DNA of 64,000 bases from Mycobacterium malmoense (GCF_019645855.1 NZ_CP080999.1:4960001-5024000), one strand, 5' to 3'. Positions 16,565-25,070 are shown, numbered from the stretch's first letter. Numbers and translations are program-made. The notes: a model not told the origin generated them from the sequence alone.

Positions 16565-17266
16565 GTGACCCCGATGCTGCATTTCGCCGCGAATTTCTGG
16601 TGGCTCATCTTCCCGCTGGGAGGAGCGATCGGCGGGGGCCTCAGGGCGGTCGCCGCCGCCAGCGAGCGGCGGGCCGACCGGCGGCTGGAACGGTATCGGC
16701 TGAAGCAGCAAGCGAAAATCGCCGCGGCCGAGGCCTCCGGGCGGGCGCGCAACAACCAGGACGCCTATCGCCGAGAGCTCGCCAAACTCATTGCGGCGCA
16801 TGACCGTACCGACGCCCGGTGGCTGGACTACGAAGTCGACGTCGCCAAATTGCTGAACTTCCCGATGATGACCGACATGCGGGACCCGCTGACCGTCGCG
16901 TTCCACAAGGCCAAGCAACGCGCGGACCTGTTGCGGCCGGAACGGCCCCAGGACGCGAAGGCCCTCGTCGGCGATCGGGCGGCGCAGCGGGAATACCGCG
17001 ACGCCGTCCACGAGTACGTCAGCGCATTCGAGATCGCCGAGACCGAGGCGATTCGCCGCCGCCGCAGTGACTTCTCGGCGGACGAACAGCAACGGCTGGC
17101 GCGCGCCCAGAACCTGCTGCACCTGGCGCAGGACGAGGCGGCCACGCGGGAGGAACGACAGCACGCCTACGCGCGGGCGAACAAGGAACTCGACGGGCTT
17201 ATCGTGCTGCCGGCCCCGTCGCGGGCCAGCATCGAACGGCGCATCGCCGGCCAGATCGAGGCCTAG
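16565..17266 (+). CDS. Mycobacterial hypothetical protein, one membrane segment and charged helices
   Basis: I do not recognise this 233-residue protein. Residues 5-27 form a single hydrophobic segment ending in glycine residues. The remainder is strongly charged, Ala/Arg/Glu/Lys rich and predicted helical, with coiled-coil character near 45-75 and 165-215 (ERRADRRLERYRLKQQAK; AHEYVSAFEIAE-like repeats). It looks like a membrane-tethered cytoplasmic helical protein. Start GTG 16565 follows ppa by 41 bases, so it may be read through from ppa. It is absent between ppa (Rv3628) and Rv3629c in M. tuberculosis as I know it, so it is probably lineage-specific. Confidence 0.75.
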   Translation: MTPMLHFAANFWWLIFPLGGAIGGGLRAVAAASERRADRRLERYRLKQQAKIAAAEASGRARNNQDAYRRELAKLIAAHDRTDARWLDYEVDVAKLLNFPMMTDMRDPLTVAFHKAKQRADLLRPERPQDAKALVGDRAAQREYRDAVHEYVSAFEIAETEAIRRRRSDFSADEQQRLARAQNLLHLAQDEAATREERQHAYARANKELDGLIVLPAPSRASIERRIAGQIEA

Positions 17267-17270
17267 TCCG

Positions 17271-18356
17271 TTACGGGCCCGTTACGGCGGCGGCCCTGGC
17301 ATTGCGCCGGTTGCGCAGCACGCTCCAGCCCAACGCCGCCCCGATGAAGACGACGCCCACCGACGCCGTGATGACCTCGGGGATCTGGAATCGCGGCTCG
17401 ACCGACAGCAGCATGATCACGGCCAGCACCCCGATCGCCCAGTGCGCGCCGTGTTCGAGGTAGACGTAACGGTCCAGCGCTTCCTGCTGCACCAGGTAGA
17501 TGGTGATCGACCGGACGAACATCGAGCCCACCAGTCCCAGACCCAGCGCGATGACGATGGGATCCGAGGTGATCGCGAAGGCGCCGGTGACCCCGTCGAA
17601 CGAGAATGCGGCGTCGAGAACCTCGAGATAGAGGAACAGGGTCAGGCCGGTCCTGCCGACCGCCGCGCCGGCCGTGGCGGCCTCGACGCCGGCCGGCCGG
17701 AACGCCCGGCTCAAACCGTTGACGACCAGGTACGTCACCAGGCCCAGCAGCCCGGCCGTCAACACCGTCGCGCGCTCGTCGCCGGAGTGCGTCAACCGCG
17801 TGCCGACGAGCACCAGCGCGACACCGGTCACCACCACCGACACCTGGCCGAGCCGCCCGATGCGGGCGAATGGGACCTCAATCCACTTGAGCCACTTGAT
17901 ATCCCGGTCGTGGAAGACGAAATCCAGAAACAGCATCAACAGGAACGTCCCGCCGAACGCCGCGATCTGCGGGTGGGCGCAGGTGATCAGCTTTTCGTAG
18001 CTGGGCGAGCCGTCCGGGAATTCCAGCGCGCCGTGGGGCGGCGGATGCAGCGCCAACTCCATCGCGCGAACCGGGTCGATGCCCGCGGTCGCCCAGACGA
18101 TGAGCAACGGAAAGGCCAGCCGCACGCCGAACACCGCGATGAGGATCCCGATCGTCAGGAACATCTGCCGCCAAAACGGGCTCATCCGCTGCAGGATCGC
18201 CGCGTTGATGATGGCGTTGTCGAACGACAGCGACACCTCGAGGACAGCCAGCACCACCAGCAAAAAGAGGGCATTGAGCCCCCCGTGGGCGTATCCGGCC
18301 GCAAGAGCCGCCGCGGTAGACAACAGCGAGATGCCGAAGACGCGTAAGGCGGCCAT
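17271..18356 (-). CDS. DUF475 / TerC-like integral membrane protein
   Basis: A 361-residue membrane protein with about eight to nine hydrophobic segments. It contains the acidic signature LEVSLSFDNAIINAAIL near residue 40 and a second copy, LEVLDAAFSFDGVTGAFAI, near 230; the repeated E..(S)FDN/D motif is typical of the TerC/DUF475 superfamily, which is linked to metal ion handling or export. Start ATG 18356 is supported by AGGAAGGAT just upstream; a longer frame to 18425 has no such site. It corresponds to Rv3629c. It converges on the charged-helix gene with four bases between stops. Confidence 0.88.
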   Translation of the reverse strand: MAALRVFGISLLSTAAALAAGYAHGGLNALFLLVVLAVLEVSLSFDNAIINAAILQRMSPFWRQMFLTIGILIAVFGVRLAFPLLIVWATAGIDPVRAMELALHPPPHGALEFPDGSPSYEKLITCAHPQIAAFGGTFLLMLFLDFVFHDRDIKWLKWIEVPFARIGRLGQVSVVVTGVALVLVGTRLTHSGDERATVLTAGLLGLVTYLVVNGLSRAFRPAGVEAATAGAAVGRTGLTLFLYLEVLDAAFSFDGVTGAFAITSDPIVIALGLGLVGSMFVRSITIYLVQQEALDRYVYLEHGAHWAIGVLAVIMLLSVEPRFQIPEVITASVGVVFIGAALGWSVLRNRRNARAAAVTGP

Positions 18357-18426
18357 GGATCCTTCCTGACAGCCGCCCACACTAGCGAAGCGCCTCGCCA
18401 GCGCGGGCCATCGGTGCCGGCGCACT

Positions 18427-18495
18427 TAGTATTTACAGATTGTGGCGATGCTGGCGGTACATCGGGGCAGCCGACCGAGAGTCCTGTCCCGGTGA
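18427..18495 (+). promoter_or_regulatory. Promoter with short coupled upstream reading frame (candidate)
   Basis: TAGTAT at 18427-18432 fits a mycobacterial -10 box. Ten bases on, GTG at 18442 opens a 17-codon frame (MAMLAVHRGSRPRVLSR) whose TGA at 18493-18495 overlaps the GTG start of the next gene as GTGA. This would be a near-leaderless leader peptide coupled to the membrane protein gene. The geometry is seen directly; translation is inference. Confidence 0.4.
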
Positions 18496-19751
18496 CCGAA
18501 GTCGGGGCCTCTAGGGGGCCGGTCGCGCGGGGCAGCGTGGCCCGGGTCGGCACCGCGACCGCGCTGACCGCGCTGTGCGGCTACGCGGTGATCTATCTGG
18601 CCGCTCGTGACCTTGCGCCGAGCGGCTTTTCGGTGTTCGGGGTGTTCTGGGGGGCGTTCGGCCTGGTCACCGGCGCCGCCAACGGCCTGCTGCAAGAGGC
18701 GACCCGGGAGGTTCGCTCCGCGGGCTACGTCAGCGACTCCGAGGCCGTGCCGGCCAGGCGTGCGCATCCGCCGCGGGTCGCCGCGATGGTCGGCGTGGCG
18801 GCGGCCGTCGCGATCGCCGGTAGCTCGCCGGTGTGGAGCGGCCGGGTGTTCGTCGAGGCGCGCTGGCTGTCGGTGGGACTGCTCAGCGTCGGGCTCGCCG
18901 GGTTTTGCCTGCACGCCACCCTGCTGGGCATGCTGGCAGGCACCAATCAGTGGACCCAGTACGGGGCGCTGATGGTGACCGACGCCGTCATCCGAGTGGC
19001 GGTCGCCGCGGCCACCGTCGTCCTCGGGTGGGGCCTGACCGGCTTCTTGTGGGCGACCGTGACGGGCGCGGTGGCCTGGCTGATCATGCTGGCGACCTCG
19101 CCGACCACGCGCGCGGCGGCCCGCCTGCTGACACCGGGCGGCACCGCGACCTTTTTGCGGGGCGCCGCCCATTCCATCACCGCGGCCGGTGCCAGCGCGA
19201 TCCTGGTGATGGGGTTTCCCGTGTTGCTGAAGCTGACCAGCGACGAGCTGGGGGCGCAGGGCGGCGTGATCATCCTGGCCGTGACGTTGACCCGCGCGCC
19301 GCTGCTGGTCCCGCTGACCGCCATGCAGGGCAATCTCATCGCTCATTTTGTCGACGAGCGCAGCGACCGACTTCGGGCGCTGATCAACCCGGCGGCGATC
19401 GTTTGCGGCATCGGCGCGGTCGGGGTGCTGGCGGCGGGCGTGCTGGGCCCGTGGTTGCTGCGGGTCGCCTTCGGGCCGCAGTACCAGGCCAACGGCGCGC
19501 TGCTGGCCTGGCTGACGGCGGCCGCCGTGGCGATCGCCGCGCTGACCCTGACCGGTGCCGCCGCGGTGGCCGCCGCGCTGCACCGGGCGTACGCGCTGGG
19601 ATGGGTCGGTGCGACGGTGGCGTCGGGGCTGTTGCTGTTGCTGCCGCTGCCGCTGCAGACCCGCACCGTGGTCGGCTTGTTGTGCGGCCCGTTGGTGGGA
19701 ATCGGCGTCCATCTGGTGGCGCTGGCGCGTGCCGGGCGCCTAACGGGCTGA
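18492..19751 (+). CDS. Polysaccharide-type flippase-like integral membrane protein
   Basis: A 419-residue protein with 11-13 hydrophobic segments and few charged residues, resembling the Wzx/MATE-type fold of polysaccharide export flippases. It corresponds to Rv3630. Start GTG 18492 is the first sensible start: it precedes the first membrane helix (VGTATALTALCGYAVIYLAARDLAP) by about 20 residues and is coupled to a short upstream frame. It lies directly before the polyprenyl-phosphate sugar synthase gene (24 bases), so moving a lipid-linked sugar across the membrane is a reasonable inference. No substrate motif is visible and the flippase function is unproven. Confidence 0.82.
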   Translation: MTEVGASRGPVARGSVARVGTATALTALCGYAVIYLAARDLAPSGFSVFGVFWGAFGLVTGAANGLLQEATREVRSAGYVSDSEAVPARRAHPPRVAAMVGVAAAVAIAGSSPVWSGRVFVEARWLSVGLLSVGLAGFCLHATLLGMLAGTNQWTQYGALMVTDAVIRVAVAAATVVLGWGLTGFLWATVTGAVAWLIMLATSPTTRAAARLLTPGGTATFLRGAAHSITAAGASAILVMGFPVLLKLTSDELGAQGGVIILAVTLTRAPLLVPLTAMQGNLIAHFVDERSDRLRALINPAAIVCGIGAVGVLAAGVLGPWLLRVAFGPQYQANGALLAWLTAAAVAIAALTLTGAAAVAAALHRAYALGWVGATVASGLLLLLPLPLQTRTVVGLLCGPLVGIGVHLVALARAGRLTG

Positions 19752-19775
19752 TGCTGGTTAACCTTGTGGGCACAC

Positions 19776-20486
19776 ATGGGCTTGAAAATGGAACCTGAAA
19801 CGCATCACCCCGGCGTCTGGATCGTCATTCCCGCCTTCAACGAAGCCGCCGTCATCGGCGAGGTGATCGCCGACGTGCGCTCGGCATTCGACCACGTCGT
19901 CTGCGTCGACGACGGCAGCACCGACGGCACCGGCGAGATCGCCCGGCGGGCCGGGGCCCACCTGGTGCGTCATCCCATCAACCTGGGCCAGGGCGCGGCC
20001 ATCCAGACCGGTGTCGAGTACGCCCGCAAGCAGCCCGGCGCACAGGTTTTCGCCACGTTCGACGCCGACGGCCAGCACCGCGTCAAGGACCTGGCCGCGA
20101 TGATCGGCCGGCTCTGCGCCGGTGACGTCGACGTCGTCATCGGAACCCGGTTCGGCGGTCAGGACGGCGGCCGCCCGCCGTTTCTGAAGCGGGTCGTGTT
20201 GCGGACGGCCGCGCGGCTGAGCCCGCGCGGCCGCCGACTTGGCTTGACCGACACCAACAATGGGCTGCGGGTGTTCAACAAGAAGGTCGCCGACGGGCTG
20301 GACATCACCATGAGCGGCATGAGTCACGCCAACGAGTTCGTCGCGTTGATCGCCGAAAACCATTGGCGCGTCGCCGAAGTGCCGGTCGAGGTGCTCTACA
20401 CCGAGTATTCGAAGTCGAAGGGGCAGCCCCTGCTCAACGGCGTCAACATCGTCTTCGACGGGTTCCTGCGAGGGAGGACATCATGA
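19776..20486 (+). CDS. ppgS: Polyprenyl-phosphate N-acetylgalactosaminyl synthase PpgS
   Basis: A GT2-fold glycosyltransferase of 236 residues, counterpart of Rv3631. In M. tuberculosis this enzyme makes polyprenyl-phosphate-GalNAc, donor for the galactosamine on arabinogalactan. The protein shows WIVIPAFNEA at the start, the nucleotide motif VDDGSTDGT near 42, NLGQGAAIQTG near 65, the metal-binding DADGQH near 91 and a TDTNNGLRVF segment near 165. It ends at the membrane surface without clear helices, so it needs a partner. ATG 19776 is preferred to TTG 19764. The stop overlaps the DUF2304 gene by ATGA. Confidence 0.88.
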   Translation: MGLKMEPETHHPGVWIVIPAFNEAAVIGEVIADVRSAFDHVVCVDDGSTDGTGEIARRAGAHLVRHPINLGQGAAIQTGVEYARKQPGAQVFATFDADGQHRVKDLAAMIGRLCAGDVDVVIGTRFGGQDGGRPPFLKRVVLRTAARLSPRGRRLGLTDTNNGLRVFNKKVADGLDITMSGMSHANEFVALIAENHWRVAEVPVEVLYTEYSKSKGQPLLNGVNIVFDGFLRGRTS

Positions 20487-20833
20487 ACTGGATCCAGGTG
20501 CTGCTGATCTCCTCGATCGTCGCGCTGCTGGTGTATCTGCTGCGGTCGCGGCGCAGCTCACGTTCCAAGGCCTGGGTCAAGGTCGGCTACATCCTGTTCG
20601 TGCTGGCCGGCATCTATGCCGTGCTGCGGCCGGACGACACGACGGTGGTCGCGCACTGGTTCGGGGTGCGCCGCGGCACCGACCTGATGCTCTACGCGCT
20701 GATCATGGCGTTCAGCTTCACGACGCTAAGCACCTACATGCGGTTCAAGGACCTGGAGTTGCGCTACGCGCGACTCGCCCGGGCCGTGGCTTTGGAGGGC
20801 GCACAGCCACCCGAGCGGGCGTCGAACGTGTAG
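20483..20833 (+). CDS. DUF2304 small membrane protein (PpgS partner)
   Basis: A 116-residue protein with three hydrophobic segments (about 3-20, 32-48 and 67-85), separated by a basic loop RSRRSSRSKAW, and a helical cytoplasmic tail. It is the counterpart of Rv3632, a small membrane protein that enhances PpgS activity in M. tuberculosis. GGGAGGACATC precedes the ATG at 20483, and the start overlaps the ppgS stop, so the two are made in fixed ratio. Relatives are found next to GT2 synthases in many bacteria, suggesting a membrane anchor. The PhyH-type gene Rv3633, which follows in M. tuberculosis, is missing here. Confidence 0.88.
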   Translation: MNWIQVLLISSIVALLVYLLRSRRSSRSKAWVKVGYILFVLAGIYAVLRPDDTTVVAHWFGVRRGTDLMLYALIMAFSFTTLSTYMRFKDLELRYARLARAVALEGAQPPERASNV

Positions 20834-20887
20834 CCATTGCGAAAAAACCGCCGGAATCTCGCAGTGGGTGCACGCTCGGCGCAGGGG

Positions 20888-21832
20888 TCAGCCGGCGTGC
20901 GACCGCCGGAAGTAGTCCACCGTCCGGCGCACACCCTCGTCCAGCCCGACTCGCGGCCGCCAGCCCAACACCCTTGCGGCCAAGCCGATGTCAAGGCAGG
21001 ACCGCCTGAGGTCGCCGAGGCGAGGCGGATGGAACTCCGGGTCGTCGGGCCCCCCGACCGCGGCGGCCACCGCCGAATGCAGTTGGCGGTCCGAGGTTTC
21101 GATTCCGGTGCCGACGTTGAAGCGCTGCCCGCCGCCCGCGTCCCCGGAGGCCTTGACGAAGGCGTCCACCACGTCGTCGACGAACACGTAGTCACGGGTG
21201 TTGGTGCCGTCGCCGAACACCTTGGTGGGCTTGCCCTCCAAAAGCGCCAGGGCGAAGATCGCCACCACGCCCGCCTCGCCGTGCGGGTCCTGGCGCGGGC
21301 CATACACGTTGGCCGGCGCGATGTGCGAGCAGTCCAGGCCGTACAGGTGGCGGAAGGTATTCAGGTAGATCTCGCCGGCCACCTTGCCCGCGGCGTAGGG
21401 CGAAGCGGGATCGGTCGGGTCGTCCTCACTGGTCGGGTACCGCGGCGGGGTGCCGTAGATGGAACCGCCCGACGAGGTGTGCACGATTTTGCGCACGCCC
21501 GTCCGGCGTGCGGCCTCGGCCAGGCGCACCGTGCCGACGACGTTGACCGAGGCGTCGAATTGCGGGTCGGCCACCGAGCGCCGCACGTCGATCTGCGCCG
21601 CCAGGTGGAACACCACCTGCGGCCGGTGCTCGTCGAGGATCGCGCGCAGGTCCGCGGTCACGATGTCCGCCTCGACGAAGACGTGCGCGGGATTGCCGGC
21701 CAGGTGCTCGAGGTTGGTCGCGCGGCCGGTCGCGAAGTTGTCCAGGCCCACCACCGCGTGACCGTCGGCCAGCAGGCGGTCGACTAGCGTCGACCCGATG
21801 AATCCGGCTGCCCCGGTGACCAGTGCGCGCAC
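20888..21832 (-). CDS. galE1: NAD-dependent UDP-glucose 4-epimerase type protein
   Basis: A short-chain dehydrogenase/epimerase of 314 residues, counterpart of Rv3634c. It shows the NAD-binding GAAGFIGS at residue 7, the HLAAQIDVRRSV loop near 77, the catalytic S..Y...K set (SSGG near 117; SPYAAGK near 143) and the NVYGPRQDPHGEAGVV substrate region near 170. It should interconvert UDP-Glc/UDP-Gal or the N-acetylated forms, supplying envelope sugars such as the precursor used by PpgS. GTG 21832 is chosen because the Rossmann strand RALVTG follows immediately. It faces the divergent membrane protein gene with only 16 bases between chosen starts. Confidence 0.92.
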   Translation of the reverse strand: MRALVTGAAGFIGSTLVDRLLADGHAVVGLDNFATGRATNLEHLAGNPAHVFVEADIVTADLRAILDEHRPQVVFHLAAQIDVRRSVADPQFDASVNVVGTVRLAEAARRTGVRKIVHTSSGGSIYGTPPRYPTSEDDPTDPASPYAAGKVAGEIYLNTFRHLYGLDCSHIAPANVYGPRQDPHGEAGVVAIFALALLEGKPTKVFGDGTNTRDYVFVDDVVDAFVKASGDAGGGQRFNVGTGIETSDRQLHSAVAAAVGGPDDPEFHPPRLGDLRRSCLDIGLAARVLGWRPRVGLDEGVRRTVDYFRRSHAG

Positions 21833-21848
21833 CGGCCCACCATACAGA

Positions 21849-23624
21849 GTGGGGGCGGCCGCCGCGGCGCTGATCATCGCGCAGCTGGCGATCCGCGCGG
21901 CGCTGGCGTTCGGCGGCTACTTCTATTGGGACGACCTGATTCTCGTCGGGAAGGCCGGCACCGAGGGGCTGCTGTCGCCGGCGTACCTGTTCGACGACCA
22001 CGACGGCCACGTGATGCCGGCCGCCTTCCTGCTCGCCGGCGCCATCACCCGCCTGGCGCCGCTGGACTGGACCGGGCCGGCGATCAGCCTGCTGGTGCTG
22101 CAGCTGCTGGCCTCGCTGGCTTTGCTGCGCGCGCTGCACGTCATCCTCGGCTGGCGGTGGGCGCTGCTGATCCCGTTGACGTTCGCCCTGTTTACCCCGC
22201 TGGCCGTGCCGGGCTTCGCGTGGTGGGCGGCGGCGCTGAACTCGCTGCCCATGCTGGCGGCGCTGGCCTGGGTGTGCGCCGACGCGATCCTGCTGGTCTG
22301 CACCGGCGACCGGCGCTACGCGGCGACCGGCGCGCTGGTCTACCTCGGCGGGCTGCTGTTCTTCGAGAAGGCCGCGGTGATCCCGTTCGTCGCCTTCGCG
22401 GTGGCCGCGCTTCTATGCAACGTGCAAGCGGTCCACGTTCGGGGTGACGGGTCGGCGTTGCGGACGGTGTGGCGGGCCGGCCTGCGGCTATGGATCGCGT
22501 CGGGGGCGTTGACCGCCGGCTGGGTGGCGCTGTACCTGGCCGTCGTCAATCAAAGGCGGTGGAGTTTCGACCTGGCGATGACGTGGGACCTGCTGTGGCG
22601 GTCGATCACCCACGGCATCGTGCCGGGGTTGGCCGGCGGGCCGTGGCACTGGGACCGTTGGGCGCCGGCCTCGCCGTGGGCCACGCCCCCGGCGTCGGTG
22701 ATGGCGCTCGGCTGGCTGGTGCTGGCCGGGGTGCTCGCGCTGTCGCTGATCCGCAAGCGACGCGTCGGGCCGGTGTGGCTGACCGCGGCCGGGTACGCCG
22801 TCGCCTGCCAGGTGCCGATCTATCTGATGCGGTCGTCGAAGCAGACCGCCCTGGAACTCGCCCAGACCCTGCGGTATCTGCCGGACCTCGTCGTGGTGCT
22901 GGCGTTGCTGGCCGCTGTCGCGCTGTGCGCCCCGAACCGGCCGGCCGCGCCGCGTTGGCTGGACGCCTCGCCGAAACGCGCCGTGGTGACGGCGGGTCTG
23001 GCGGTGGCGTTCGTGGCCAGCAGCCTGTACTCGACGGCGACGTTTCTGACCAGCTGGCGCGACAGCCCCACCCGGCCCTACCTGGTCAACGCCCGCGCCG
23101 GCCTGGCCGCCGCGCACGCGGCCTCGAAGGCGCCGCTGCTGGATCAGGAGGTCGACCCGCTGGTGCTGCAACGGGTGGCCTACCCGGAGAACCTGGCCAG
23201 CCACATGTTCGCCCTGCTGCGGGACAGGCCCGAATTCGCCGCGGCGACAACCCAATTGCGGATGCTCGACAGCTCGGGAAGGCTGATCGACGCGAGGGTG
23301 ACCTGGATCCGGACCATCGCGCCGGGGCCCACGCCGCGGTGCGGCTATTTCGCGCAACCGGATAGGCCGGCGCGGCTGATCCTGGACGGGCCGCTGCTGC
23401 CCGCCGACTGGACTGTCGAACTCAATTACCTCGCCAACAGCGAGGGTTCGATGACGCTGTCGCTGACGCAGGGGCCCGACGTCAAGGTTCCGGTGCATCC
23501 GGGACTCAACCGGGTCTTTGCCCGGCTGCCGGGCGCCGGCGACGCGATCACCGTTAGGGCCAACACCACCGCGCTTGCCCTGTGCCTCGCGTCGGGGCCG
23601 GTGGGGTTTTTGGCGCCGGCCTAG
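21849..23624 (+). CDS. Large conserved integral membrane protein (Rv3635-like)
   Basis: A 591-residue protein with about 11-12 hydrophobic segments and a soluble carboxyl domain of about 150 residues. Features are the FYWDDLILVGKAG loop near residue 25 with an aspartate pair and a DDHDGH motif near 53, which resemble the first external loop of GT-C type membrane glycosyltransferases. That function is inference. The start is uncertain: GTG 21849 leaves a short gap to the divergent galE1, while GTG 21816 or ATG 21798 would overlap it. It corresponds to Rv3635 and belongs with the envelope-sugar genes around it. Confidence 0.82.
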   Translation: MGAAAAALIIAQLAIRAALAFGGYFYWDDLILVGKAGTEGLLSPAYLFDDHDGHVMPAAFLLAGAITRLAPLDWTGPAISLLVLQLLASLALLRALHVILGWRWALLIPLTFALFTPLAVPGFAWWAAALNSLPMLAALAWVCADAILLVCTGDRRYAATGALVYLGGLLFFEKAAVIPFVAFAVAALLCNVQAVHVRGDGSALRTVWRAGLRLWIASGALTAGWVALYLAVVNQRRWSFDLAMTWDLLWRSITHGIVPGLAGGPWHWDRWAPASPWATPPASVMALGWLVLAGVLALSLIRKRRVGPVWLTAAGYAVACQVPIYLMRSSKQTALELAQTLRYLPDLVVVLALLAAVALCAPNRPAAPRWLDASPKRAVVTAGLAVAFVASSLYSTATFLTSWRDSPTRPYLVNARAGLAAAHAASKAPLLDQEVDPLVLQRVAYPENLASHMFALLRDRPEFAAATTQLRMLDSSGRLIDARVTWIRTIAPGPTPRCGYFAQPDRPARLILDGPLLPADWTVELNYLANSEGSMTLSLTQGPDVKVPVHPGLNRVFARLPGAGDAITVRANTTALALCLASGPVGFLAPA

Positions 23625-23661
23625 CGCGGCGGGAAGTTAGGGCCTCCTAGACAAACTTAAA

Positions 23662-23684
23662 AGCACACCCCCAGAAGGGGTGCT
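23662..23684. terminator. Hairpin between convergent genes
   Basis: AGCACACCCC and GGGGTGCT form an imperfect stem (bulged) with a CAGAA loop at 23662-23684. It is about 38 bases after the Rv3635-like stop and 70 bases past the fic stop, and has T-rich sequence on its minus-strand exit (TTAAGTTTGT). It may serve both converging transcripts. Confidence 0.5.
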
Positions 23685-23752
23685 CAGCAAGGCCAGCGTG
23701 TGGTATAGATCACACTTTGATGCTAATCCGAACGTCCTTTTTTGACACGTTC

Positions 23753-24892
23753 TCACGACGTAGAAAGTTCCTTTCCACCCGTATCAAGTTCACCGAGCGG
23801 CTCATGACGAGCTAGGAGCTGCAGAAACTCCCGATTGATGAACAAGCGGTCGCGGCCGATCTTCACCGTTTGCAGGAGCCCGGCCTCGGTGAGCGCGGTC
23901 AGCCAGGACGTCGCGGTCGGTCGTGACACGTCGCAGCGCTCCATCACGGTGGCTATCCGGCAGTACGGCTGCTCGAAAAGCACGGACTGGAACTCAGCGT
24001 CCGCACCCCCCCGGGATGCCGCCCGTGCTCGCTGGTTGAAGTCGTCTTGCAACCTACGGATCGCGGCGATTTTGCGCAGTGTGTAACGCGACGTCACTTC
24101 GATCCCGGCCAGCACATACAGCACCCACTCTTCCCAAGCCGATTCAGCAGTGACCGCCAGAAGCAGACGGTAGTAGTCGTTTTTCGAGTCGATGATGTAT
24201 CGCGATAGATAGAGCACGGGCAGCCCAAGGAGGCCGGCATACATAAGCATCAGGACGTTGAGGATCCGGCCGGTGCGCCCGTTGCCATCGGAGAATGGAT
24301 GTATCGCCTCGAACTGATAGTGGGCTGCAGCCATCCTCACCAGTGGGTCGAGACCATCATCTGCATGGATGAATCGCTCCCACTCACTGAGCTTTTCGTT
24401 GATGACATCGCGCCCTTCAGGGGGGCTGTAGATCACCTCATTGGTTCCGGGCCGACCGATCCTGGTGCCGGGCAGCGCGCGCACCTTCATCTCACGTCCC
24501 TTGATGATGCTGCATATTGCTGATGCAGTCGCCGTCGTAAGTCCGCGCTCGAGGGTGCGGTCGAATCCAACGCGCAGCGCGGTGCGATACCGGAGAGTCT
24601 CGCGCGTGGCGGGATCAGCACCGGCTTCATCCTCGAGATGGCGAAACAACTCGTCGGTGGTTGTGACGATGTTTTCGATCTCCGAACTGGCTTGCGCCTC
24701 CAGAATTGGGATCGCGTTGATGAGAACGGTGGGATTCGGGATCGAGGCGACTGCTTGGTCAAGTTGTGCGAGCGCAGCGTTAGCGCCGATTGCGGCCTTG
24801 AGAACCCGTCGTGTCTCGAGGTCGTCCGCGCTCGGCGGAGCGGGCAAGTCGTTGTACGGCCGCTCCGGATCCCAGGCGCTCACACCGCACAC
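23753..24892 (-). CDS. Fic domain protein (class II, AMP-transferase type) with winged helix
   Basis: A 379-residue Fic protein. The active-site motif HPFSDGNGRTGR (near residue 200) is complete, including the catalytic histidine, so nucleotide (usually AMP) transfer to a protein hydroxyl is expected. A Fic_N region precedes it and contains SSEIEN near 70, matching the inhibitory-helix motif [S/T]xxxE[G/N], which makes it a self-inhibited class II protein with no need for an antitoxin. The last 70 residues look like a winged helix-turn-helix (ATVMERCDVSRPTATSWLTAL). Start GTG 24892 is chosen (24883 is an alternative) because upstream codons run into the promoter and tRNA. M. tuberculosis also has a fic gene (Rv3641c) near this tRNA. 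Confidence 0.9.
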   Translation of the reverse strand: MCGVSAWDPERPYNDLPAPPSADDLETRRVLKAAIGANAALAQLDQAVASIPNPTVLINAIPILEAQASSEIENIVTTTDELFRHLEDEAGADPATRETLRYRTALRVGFDRTLERGLTTATASAICSIIKGREMKVRALPGTRIGRPGTNEVIYSPPEGRDVINEKLSEWERFIHADDGLDPLVRMAAAHYQFEAIHPFSDGNGRTGRILNVLMLMYAGLLGLPVLYLSRYIIDSKNDYYRLLLAVTAESAWEEWVLYVLAGIEVTSRYTLRKIAAIRRLQDDFNQRARAASRGGADAEFQSVLFEQPYCRIATVMERCDVSRPTATSWLTALTEAGLLQTVKIGRDRLFINREFLQLLARHEPLGELDTGGKELSTS

Positions 24893-24911
24893 GATGGCAG
24901 GACCACCGCTG

Positions 24912-24960
24912 ATATGTAAAGTTCTTTCGAAAAATTTTACATATTTATCGGACGTGTCAA
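24912..24960 (-). promoter_or_regulatory. fic promoter with overlapping inverted repeat (operator candidate)
   Basis: On the minus strand TTGACA (24955-24960) and TAAAAT (24934-24939) form -35/-10 elements 15 bases apart. A 9-bp inverted repeat, ATATGTAAA at 24912-24920 and TTTACATAT at 24936-24944, overlaps the -10 box and flanks the probable start site, 20-52 bases upstream of the GTG. The stretch is much more AT-rich than its surroundings. Binding by the Fic protein's own winged helix is a reasonable guess. Confidence 0.6.
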
Positions 24961-24994
24961 CACACTTTGCATATGCGGCACACGCTGGATCAAG

Positions 24995-25070
24995 TGGAGC
25001 CGCCTGGGGGAATCGAACCCCCGACCTATTCATTACGAGTGAATCGCTCTACCGACTGAGCTAAGGCGGC
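24995..25070 (-). tRNA. tRNA-Thr (anticodon CGT)
   Basis: A complete 76-base tRNA on the minus strand with encoded CCA. The acceptor stem GCCGCCT pairs with AGGCGGC; the D-arm is GCTCAGTCGGTAGAGC; the anticodon loop CTCGTAA, closed by ATTCA/TGAAT, gives CGT for ACG codons; the T-arm GGGGGTTCGATTCCCCC is perfect. Its 3' end faces the fic gene, the usual side for integrating elements. Confidence 0.97.

Noticed and set aside
23753..24892. Toxin-antitoxin pair (Fic with separate FicA antitoxin)
   Set aside because: The inhibitory motif is inside the Fic protein, and no small partner gene lies up- or downstream.
24990..25070. Integration att site at the tRNA 3' end
   Set aside because: No second copy of the tRNA 3' sequence was seen on the far side of fic (23625-23752) and no integrase is present, so an island boundary cannot be shown.
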